Below, piece by piece: positions 18,311 to 24,795 of a DNA stretch of 49,557 nucleotides (within the stretch, counting starts at the first letter, position 1; every line of letters starts with the position of its first letter). The stretch lies in contig JADYYH010000034.1 in NCBI GenBank assembly GCA_020853775.1, positions 1-49,557 on the forward strand, given 5' to 3'. A program made the position numbers and the translations under genes. This stretch comes from Nitrospira sp. (GTDB lineage Bacteria; Nitrospirota; Nitrospiria; Nitrospirales; Nitrospiraceae). The notes under the pieces are model-generated. The model was not told where the DNA came from. It worked only from the letters and a program-made list of their open reading frames with translations, and made no database searches.

Positions 18311-19018
18311 ATGATCAAGAAGAGACTCAATATTCGCATGTCCGGGTTGGGTGGGCAAGGCGCCGTGACGGCAGCCCACGTAATGGCCATGGCCGCCAAC
18401 CGAGACGGAAAGTTTTCCATTTCGAATCCATTTTTTGGCGCTGAAAAACGAATGGCTCCCGCAGAAAGTTACTGTCGGATCGGGATTGAGCGGATCTATG
18501 ACCGGGGTGAGTTGGTATTTCCCGATGTGATCGAAGTATTTCATCCTCAAGTTATTACGATGGGCAAGAGCTACACCATGCCCTTCTACTCCGGTGTCAA
18601 AGAGGGGGGGGTTGTCATCATCAACTCGGCCCAGCCTCTCTTGTCAGAAGAAGATATCAATCGCCTCAAGGACCTGAACGTGGCCTTGTTCTACATTGCG
18701 GGAACCGAGCTCGCGATCGAAGTCGCCGGTACCGAGCTCTCGACGAATATGTCGATGATCGGTTCGGTCGCAGGTATTACCAAATGCGTCTCAATGGAAG
18801 CTCTCGACGGCGCCTTGCAAGAACGATTCGGCAAGAAGTTCGTGGCATCCGGTGGTACCGCCTCCTTGGACGAAGCGATCAAGAAGAAGTTCGCCAAGAA
18901 AGAAATGCTATTGGCGAAGAACCTGGCAACAGTCAAGCGAGCCTACGAAATCGCAAGCGAATGGGCTGATAAGAACAAGGTCGAGTTGCGGGTTGGCAAT
19001 CCTGCCGTTGCAGCTTAA
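18311..19018 (+). CDS. 2-oxoacid:ferredoxin oxidoreductase gamma subunit
   Basis: CoA-binding gamma domain of the complex. It starts with the family glycine motif MSGLGGQGAVTAAHVMA and has NPFFGAEKRMAPAESYCRI and the VIINSAQP strand. The 235 residues are slightly longer than the typical 190-residue gamma subunit, with a charged C-terminal helix extension (KKKFAKKEMLLAKNLATVKRAYEIASEW). Cytoplasmic. GGAGG lies before the ATG. Part of the E-A-B-G-D operon, with the ferredoxin-like subunit 23 bp downstream. Confidence 0.92.
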   Translation: MIKKRLNIRMSGLGGQGAVTAAHVMAMAANRDGKFSISNPFFGAEKRMAPAESYCRIGIERIYDRGELVFPDVIEVFHPQVITMGKSYTMPFYSGVKEGGVVIINSAQPLLSEEDINRLKDLNVALFYIAGTELAIEVAGTELSTNMSMIGSVAGITKCVSMEALDGALQERFGKKFVASGGTASLDEAIKKKFAKKEMLLAKNLATVKRAYEIASEWADKNKVELRVGNPAVAA

Positions 19019-19041
19019 CGAGAGAGAAGGAACCACGTCGC

Positions 19042-19320
19042 ATGTATAACGTAGCGCAAGTGATCGACGAGAAGTGCGTGGCCAAGAAGGGCTGCCGCCT
19101 CTGCATCATGTATTGCCCGGAAGCCAACTGCTTGGACCTTAACTCGACCAAAATGGTGGCGGAAGTCACAATTGATCGTTGTAAGGGATGCGAACTTTGT
19201 GTCGTTGTCTGCAACGCCGCCAAACACGAAGCGATTGAGATGCAGGCAGTCAGCGCCACTGGGCAGCTGATGAGCCACAAGGGCGAGTCCGCAGGCCTCG
19301 GGCAAGCCTACCAAGGGTAG
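19042..19320 (+). CDS. 2-oxoacid:ferredoxin oxidoreductase delta subunit (2x[4Fe-4S])
   Basis: Ferredoxin-like electron-transfer subunit of 92 residues. First cysteine set C12, C18, C21, C25 (the latter followed by Pro), second set C47, C50, C53, C57 in CKGCELCVVVC; C30 is an extra cysteine beside the first set. The spacing of the first set (x5 rather than x2 between the first two) departs from the plain CxxCxxCxxxC pattern. The C-terminal 30 residues are a Gly/Ser-rich tail. Last gene of the operon; a strong hairpin terminator follows 16 bp after its stop. Confidence 0.92.
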   Translation: MYNVAQVIDEKCVAKKGCRLCIMYCPEANCLDLNSTKMVAEVTIDRCKGCELCVVVCNAAKHEAIEMQAVSATGQLMSHKGESAGLGQAYQG

Positions 19321-19336
19321 CGAGTCGCGTTGTCGC

Positions 19337-19374
19337 AAGGCCCCATAGCGTTCCACGCTATGGGGCCTTTTCTT
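19337..19374 (+). terminator. Rho-independent terminator of the oxidoreductase operon
   Basis: A 14-bp perfect stem, 19337-19350 with 19356-19369 (core GGCCCCATAGCG), a 5-nt TTCCA loop, then TTCTT. Sits 16 bp after the delta subunit stop and before the small gene at 19398. Confidence 0.92.
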
Positions 19375-19397
19375 GAACTGAGCACTGAGAGGATCCC

Positions 19398-19667
19398 ATG
19401 GAACGTGAAGACAATGTGCTCGATGAACTGCTTCGTGATATCGCCGGCCTGCTGAATGAATATCCCAAGGCGATTGAGCGGCAAGCCGCAGCCATACACG
19501 CCGGAGGAAAAGACCCTGAATTAGCCGAGAAACTCATCAAAGCCGCCGATACGATGCGGGATAGCGGGAATCTCTACCTCACCTGGGCAAAACATTTTGC
19601 CGCGCTGGCGGAAGGAAATACGGACGCCTCATCAGACGAAGACGAGACTGATGATTTCGGCATCTAA
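19398..19667 (+). CDS. Small acidic hypothetical protein
   Basis: I do not recognise a family. The 89-residue product is soluble, largely alpha-helical in appearance (LDELLRDIAGLLNEYPKAIERQAAAI, then LAEKLIKAADTMRDSGNLYLTWAKHFAALA) and ends in a Ser/Asp/Glu-rich acidic tail. GAGAGGATCCC before the ATG is a good ribosome site, which supports it being real. It lies between the oxidoreductase terminator and tRNA-Asn and probably has its own transcript. Confidence 0.7.
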   Translation: MEREDNVLDELLRDIAGLLNEYPKAIERQAAAIHAGGKDPELAEKLIKAADTMRDSGNLYLTWAKHFAALAEGNTDASSDEDETDDFGI

Positions 19668-19695
19668 AAAAGTCTCCCCCTTCTCTCTTTAGTTT

Positions 19696-19704
19696 TGCTA
19701 GAAT
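19696..19704 (+). promoter_or_regulatory. Possible extended -10 element of tRNA-Asn
   Basis: TGCTAGAAT (TG at 19696-19697, TAGAAT at 19699-19704) is an extended -10 about 27 bp before the mature tRNA. No clear -35 is seen, so this is tentative. Confidence 0.35.
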
Positions 19705-19731
19705 GCCGACGATTATCTTGAATCTCTTTGT

Positions 19732-19807
19732 TCCCCGGTAGCTCAGTTGGTAGAGCAGCCGGCTGTTAACCGGCTGGTCGCAGGTTCGAGTCCTGCCCGG
19801 GGAGCCA
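19732..19807 (+). tRNA. tRNA-Asn (anticodon GUU)
   Basis: A 76-nt cloverleaf with encoded CCA. The acceptor arms TCCCCGG (19732-19738) and CCGGGGA (19797-19803) pair fully; discriminator base is G. The anticodon loop CTGTTAA carries GTT at 19765-19767 between stem arms GCCGG and CCGGC. The T-arm has GGTTCGAGTCC. It decodes AAC and AAU. Single tRNA, not in a cluster. Confidence 0.97.
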
Positions 19808-19822
19808 ATCTAGAAATAGAAA

Positions 19823-19851
19823 GGGGGCTGGCGGTATCACCGGCAGCCCCC
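19823..19851. terminator. Hairpin between convergent tRNA-Asn and aldolase gene
   Basis: GGGGGCTG pairs with CAGCCCCC, followed inward by one G-G mismatch and CGG/CCG, with a TATCA loop. On the minus strand a T-rich tract (TTTCTATTTCT) follows, so it best terminates the aldolase gene; on the plus strand it may end the tRNA transcript. Confidence 0.65.
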
Positions 19852-19895
19852 TGCTTTCTCTGCAGCGTTTACGGCCACGCTTGCGCGTTGAGTCG

Positions 19896-20522
19896 TTATC
19901 GACGGGCTAGTCGCGCGCCGACTCCACTTTTCAATACGATTTCACAAATATGATCGAGCCGCTCAATGTGCTCGTAGGCCGCCCATGGATCCGTCGCCAC
20001 GGCGCACACGCCGTGATTCGTTTGCCCCACGATGTCGAATTCCAGGGTCCCGTCTGTTTTCAACCCTAAATATTCCGCTGTCACATCGGCGAGATCACGG
20101 GACAGGGCCGGCAACGCAGCAACCGTTCGCCCAACACGCGTATACCGAGAAATCTCGGGAAATTCAGCACTCATCGCCTGCAAATCAATTCCCGCATACA
20201 TCGCCGCCACGATATGGGTCGCATGAACATGCACAACCGTGCGAGTCTTTTTCGTATCTCGTTGGAGATTCCAATGCATCCACAGTTCACCGGAAGGCTG
20301 CTGCCCGTCCCGTACGCTTGGCACCAATTGGCCGGTTGTGGGGTCAGTCACCACCTCCAATCTCACGACATGTTCGGGATGAACAATGGTTTTCCGCCAT
20401 CCCGACGGTGTGATATACAGGTATTTTCCATCCCGTTTCCGCATGCTGATGTTTCCGTCTCTGGTAGTGATCCAGCCTCGCTCATACACTCGCCTCATCA
20501 CATCGCCGATTGCGGTCAGCAT
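19896..20522 (-). CDS. Class II aldolase/adducin family protein
   Basis: Zinc-dependent aldolase or epimerase fold of the fuculose-phosphate aldolase family, cytoplasmic. Seen: TRDGNISMR at 20-28, the SGE motif with E79, the metal-binding HVHATH with H98 and H100, and a later NHG histidine near 165. The 208 residues match the family. The substrate is not evident; relatives cleave fuculose-1-phosphate or ribulose-5-phosphate, or act as methylthioribulose-phosphate dehydratase. AGGAGGCAGCT precedes the ATG at 20522, a strong ribosome site. It is divergent from the hydrolase gene. The last residues (LKSGVGARLARR) are an ordinary tail. Confidence 0.88.
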   Translation of the reverse strand: MLTAIGDVMRRVYERGWITTRDGNISMRKRDGKYLYITPSGWRKTIVHPEHVVRLEVVTDPTTGQLVPSVRDGQQPSGELWMHWNLQRDTKKTRTVVHVHATHIVAAMYAGIDLQAMSAEFPEISRYTRVGRTVAALPALSRDLADVTAEYLGLKTDGTLEFDIVGQTNHGVCAVATDPWAAYEHIERLDHICEIVLKSGVGARLARR

Positions 20523-20662
20523 AGCTGCCTCCTATGAGAAACAAGGATCCAGCATCTGTTATCGGCTTTTTGCTTCCGGGTCTTGAGCAACACACGATGA
20601 CTCAGAAGGAACGGAAATTGATTTGGGCAGCCCGAGCGAATTTTGGCTATGATACCCAGCCT

Positions 20663-21646
20663 ATGACTCTCCTCGACGCGTTTAACCCTGCGTTGCTGCT
20701 TCGAAACCCACATCTCATGACGCTGATTCCTCGCTATTGGCCTCGTCGGGGATGGAGTGAAAGCCTGCCATCCAGTGAACGTCGTTTCACGACTCAACCA
20801 GGCACCCAACTTCTCGGACTTTGCCATTGGCAGGATGACCCCACAACGGCACCCACCGCCCTCTTGGTTCATGGCCTTGAAGGCTCGGCCGATTCTCACT
20901 ATATGCGTGGGATAGCGGCAAAGGCCTTCTGTGCGGGGTTCAATGTCATTCGGGTGAACCAACGCACCTGCGGGGGTACGGATCACCTGACGCCGACTCT
21001 GTATAACAGCGGACTCAGCAATGACTACCGCGCCATCCTCCACGAATTACGCGAACGCGATGGCCTGAGCCGTATTTGGCTCGTGGGCTACTCGATGGGA
21101 GGCAATCTCGTCCTCAAGGCAGCGGGCGAGCTCCAACGCTCGGACGCAGCCCTTGCAGGGGTGGTGGCCGTCAGTCCTAATATTGATCCCACGCAATGCG
21201 TGGCCGCTCTAGAGGAACCTCGGAACTGGCTCTATCATGCGCACTTCCTTTCGAGCCTCAAAGCGCGAATGCAACGAAAAGCCGCGCTGTTTCCAGGCCA
21301 ATGGAATCTCTCACCGCTGCGATCCATGAAAACGATTACACAGTTCGATGACACCTACACCGCGCGCGACGGAGGATATCGGGATGCTTCGGACTATTAC
21401 AATCGAGCAGGAGCTCGCCACGTATTGTCTGAGATTGCGGTACCGACGTTGATTATCACGGCCGAAGATGACCCGTTTATTCCGGCATCAATATTTAAAA
21501 CGGCAGGGATCAGCACCAATCGCCATATCACCCTGGCGATGCTACGGAACGGCGGACACTGCGGGTTTTTTCAGAAACGCCGGTATGGAGAAGATCGGTT
21601 CTGGGCGGAAAACAGACTTATTGAATGGATCTCTTCGCGGTCATAA
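20663..21646 (+). CDS. YheT-like alpha/beta hydrolase
   Basis: Alpha/beta hydrolase of the YheT/UPF0017 group, putative esterase or lipase of unknown substrate. Seen: LLRNPHLMTLIPRYWPRR near the start, the oxyanion segment LLVHGLEGSADSHYMRG, the nucleophile elbow GYSMGGN, the catalytic acid in TAEDDPFIPAS and histidine in NGGHCGFF. The start is uncertain: in-frame ATGs at 20534, 20597 and 20663 all lack a good ribosome site. I use 20663 because homology begins there and because the 20534 start would lie 11 bp from the divergent aldolase start; TATGAT at 20648-20653 could even make it nearly leaderless. Confidence 0.88.
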   Translation: MTLLDAFNPALLLRNPHLMTLIPRYWPRRGWSESLPSSERRFTTQPGTQLLGLCHWQDDPTTAPTALLVHGLEGSADSHYMRGIAAKAFCAGFNVIRVNQRTCGGTDHLTPTLYNSGLSNDYRAILHELRERDGLSRIWLVGYSMGGNLVLKAAGELQRSDAALAGVVAVSPNIDPTQCVAALEEPRNWLYHAHFLSSLKARMQRKAALFPGQWNLSPLRSMKTITQFDDTYTARDGGYRDASDYYNRAGARHVLSEIAVPTLIITAEDDPFIPASIFKTAGISTNRHITLAMLRNGGHCGFFQKRRYGEDRFWAENRLIEWISSRS

Positions 21647-21753
21647 CTCACTCGGCAAGGTCGACGTCTCACACTTCAAGCCAGATATTTTCAGGAATTG
21701 GGACGAGAGCGAACCAGGCCGATCCCAACATCAGACAGTACGCATTCCTCATC

Positions 21754-24700
21754 TCATGTTCGCGTTTTGATGGGCGGGTCCGGCTTGCTGAACTGGTCTT
21801 CAAACCCCAGATGAGGCCTGGCCAAAAATGCTCCCGCGAGTTTTCGACCATCATCATAGACCGGCTGGGCCGCCTGCCATTCCGCCATGGGCGGGTTTAC
21901 GGGAAGGCTCACCATAAATTTGGTGCCGTGCCCTACGTCACTGAACACTTCCACGTAGCCGCCGTGCTCCTGGACAATTTGGTGGGCAATGGTCAAACCA
22001 AGACCCGTGCCCTCACGTTCGCCGCTCTCGTGCTTCGTGGTATAAAACGGATCAAAAATATGATCCAGATCGTGCGGTTCGATTCCCGGCCCACTATCCT
22101 CCACCTCGATCTGCACCCACGGCTCATTCACAGATTTGACGAGTTTTCGTGTACGGACGGAGAGGCGGCCCCCCTGTTCGTTGCCGATGGCTTCCATCGC
22201 GTTGATAAATAAATTCAGCAGCACCTGTTTGATTTGCTGACGATCCAGCTTGACGTAGGGCAAATCGGGCGCGAGTTCCTTTTGAATGGTGATCGCTTTG
22301 CTGCTCGCCTTCACCTCGATAAAATACAAACAAGAGGACACGACATCGTTCAAGCTCTCCTGTGTCAATTTCGGGGTCATATACCGCGCGTAATCCAGAA
22401 TCTCGTGGACCAACCGTTCAATCCGCTCCACATCCTCACAGACCACCTGACTAAACTGCTCCATGAATTCCACATCATCCCGCCGGTCGGGAGCCAGTTG
22501 AACGAATGTTTTAATGGAGGTCAGCGGATTCCGGATCTCGTGAGCAAATCCTCCGGCCATGGTTTCCAGCGACCGGAGCCGGTCGGTGCGGCGCATCAAC
22601 AACTGAGACCGCCGCAAATCTTCGTACAGCAGGGCGTTATCGATGGCGATCGCCGCATGCTGCGCCAGCGTTTTGAGCAGCGCCAGTTCTTCCGTCGAAT
22701 ACATCCCATGATTTGCACGGCGTCCTAAATTGCAAAAGCCGACAAGCCGTTCCTTGCTGATCAAGGGAATGCACACTTCCGATTCCAAGCTATTCAGCGT
22801 ATCCAGCAGTCGCAGATAGTCGAGATCCGCCTTGTCATATTCGATCTCCTCCCGGACGAGAGCGGTTTCCGTTCGCAATAAAGCTCGCGGGAATTCGCTT
22901 TCCATCTTGATGGGAGGCACGATGACATCTCTCGTCACAAACCCATAGGACGCCGTCAAACTGTACACCCCCTGCTCTTTATCGAGGACATACACTGACG
23001 CGGTTTTGATGTTCATCACACGGGCCAGGGTTTGGACAATTTCCTTCGTGAGTGATTTCAGCTCGAGGATTGCCACCAGGGACTTCGAGAACTGCACCAG
23101 TGTGTCATACGCATCATAGCGCTCACGAAAGAGGGTCTGCCCGATCGCACGCTCGACGCCTTTTTGCAGATTGGCCAACCCACTCGACACAATGACAAAG
23201 AGCCCGAAGAGCACTCCGGCCAGCAGATAGTGGAAGGTGCCGGTGAAAATTCGAATGACCAGCAGAATCATCATGTAGGCCGGAATCAGCCCCGCCAGCT
23301 TGATCGATAACATGACCTTCGGCCTGCTCGGCGCGAAGGAAATATCCATCAATTCATATCGTGCGATGGCATAGGCGACGACCGTGACGGACAGTCCTGC
23401 CAGCAGATAGCCGACCGGATAAAATCCGATGCCGTAATTCTGCAAGAAGTCGAGGGAGGCCGAGAAGCCAAGTACCAACGCTGCGAAGGTATATTTTAAT
23501 TGGGCGCCTAACAGAGGAGCGGAGGACTGATGCAATCGATACCCCTGATAGAGCCGATACACGGTCAGACCGCCGCCCCCCACCATATAGGCGACCAACC
23601 ATGGGTGGAGCACTCCCGCCTTCGGGTACCGGCCCCAGTAATAGAGGTACTGTCCATCCACCACATAGGGCGTGAATAAGAGACTCCAGAATAGGCCGCC
23701 TATGGCGTAGTGCCACAAAATCACCCGATCTGGCGCGGCCCCTCCCGCAAGCCGGTGCGCAAAGTGGTAGGTCAAGGCGGGCAAAAAGACGACGCCGGTG
23801 TAAATCACTCGCACCCAGAACAGGGCTTCCTCGTCATGGGGAGCAGAGAACAGCATGAAGCAGCCGAACAGCCAGAGGCACGCGGCACCGCAGACGGCGC
23901 TAAACACCGTATTAGAGGAGGAGCGCGGATTATTGCTCAGCACCCACAAGGCACAGATCAAAAACAGAGTTCCGGCCAATAAGGGAGGAGTGGAATGCCC
24001 GGTCGCCCGATTGCTAAGAACGGCGCCGATAGACGTCGCCACCACGATAATCGCCAGCACGATGGCATATCCCAGGCCCTTGTTCAGGACGACGCTGATA
24101 TTCATCAGGCGATACCGCACGATCGTATACGCCATCAAGGCGGTATACACCGTGATCAGCACCGTGCCGTAGGGCAGAAGCGGCACACCGTACCAGAGCG
24201 GGAAATTCGTCGCCCCGCCTGTATAGCCAATGACGCTGGCCACCAGCATGTAGGCATATTGATGGCGCCGGATTCCATTGGCATCGCGAAGCGCGACCCC
24301 CACAAGCGAGGTGGCGTAGATCACATACCAGAGAAAGTAGGCGAGAAACGGATGAAAAAATGGGCCGGGAATCGGCCAGAAGGAGAACGACATGGCCGGA
24401 TGCACGCCCGCCACAAACCAGGGCGTCGTATCCGCGAGCAGGAACAGTCCGGCGAGTCCATAGCCGATCTTGAGCGCCTTGGCATGACGCGCCGCAATAT
24501 CGAGAAACGTGACCGTGTGGTGAAAATACAGGATGGGGATGAGCGACGCGCCGGCCATGACCAGACGCAACAGGCTCAGCGCGAGGTCCCTCGACTCCGC
24601 AAGCTGCCACCCGCAGTAAAACACGCTCCAGAACGCGATGCTCAGACAATACAGCCCGTAGATCCGGTTGCGCGCGGCGGCAGGATCCCGGAAATAGACG

Positions 24701-24762
24701 AACATTCCGAGCCCTGTCGCAGCCAACGCATTGACCAGCGCGCTGAGTGCGAGCACTTTCAT
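21754..24762 (-). CDS. Membrane histidine kinase with doubled multi-helix sensor and GAF domain
   Basis: A 1002-residue sensor kinase. Residues about 1-225 form one seven-helix membrane module and about 230-475 a second, each ending in a similar pair of helices followed by ARYELMDIS or VRYRLMNIS, so the sensor looks duplicated. Two more membrane helices lie around 483-530. A GAF domain covers about 555-715, then HisKA with the phospho-acceptor H741 (GGFAHEIRNPLTSIKTF), then the HATPase with N854, DSGPGIEP (889-896) and GTGLGL (918-923). All catalytic boxes are intact. No response regulator is adjacent. The gene starts 33 bp after the PilZ fusion stop and should share its transcript. The layout recalls PrsK-like kinases but with an extra sensor module. 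Confidence 0.9.
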   Translation of the reverse strand: MKVLALSALVNALAATGLGMFVYFRDPAAARNRIYGLYCLSIAFWSVFYCGWQLAESRDLALSLLRLVMAGASLIPILYFHHTVTFLDIAARHAKALKIGYGLAGLFLLADTTPWFVAGVHPAMSFSFWPIPGPFFHPFLAYFLWYVIYATSLVGVALRDANGIRRHQYAYMLVASVIGYTGGATNFPLWYGVPLLPYGTVLITVYTALMAYTIVRYRLMNISVVLNKGLGYAIVLAIIVVATSIGAVLSNRATGHSTPPLLAGTLFLICALWVLSNNPRSSSNTVFSAVCGAACLWLFGCFMLFSAPHDEEALFWVRVIYTGVVFLPALTYHFAHRLAGGAAPDRVILWHYAIGGLFWSLLFTPYVVDGQYLYYWGRYPKAGVLHPWLVAYMVGGGGLTVYRLYQGYRLHQSSAPLLGAQLKYTFAALVLGFSASLDFLQNYGIGFYPVGYLLAGLSVTVVAYAIARYELMDISFAPSRPKVMLSIKLAGLIPAYMMILLVIRIFTGTFHYLLAGVLFGLFVIVSSGLANLQKGVERAIGQTLFRERYDAYDTLVQFSKSLVAILELKSLTKEIVQTLARVMNIKTASVYVLDKEQGVYSLTASYGFVTRDVIVPPIKMESEFPRALLRTETALVREEIEYDKADLDYLRLLDTLNSLESEVCIPLISKERLVGFCNLGRRANHGMYSTEELALLKTLAQHAAIAIDNALLYEDLRRSQLLMRRTDRLRSLETMAGGFAHEIRNPLTSIKTFVQLAPDRRDDVEFMEQFSQVVCEDVERIERLVHEILDYARYMTPKLTQESLNDVVSSCLYFIEVKASSKAITIQKELAPDLPYVKLDRQQIKQVLLNLFINAMEAIGNEQGGRLSVRTRKLVKSVNEPWVQIEVEDSGPGIEPHDLDHIFDPFYTTKHESGEREGTGLGLTIAHQIVQEHGGYVEVFSDVGHGTKFMVSLPVNPPMAEWQAAQPVYDDGRKLAGAFLARPHLGFEDQFSKPDPPIKTRT

Positions 24763-24795
24763 ATCACGTACTCTGGGAGGAGCGGAGCCCTGTCA

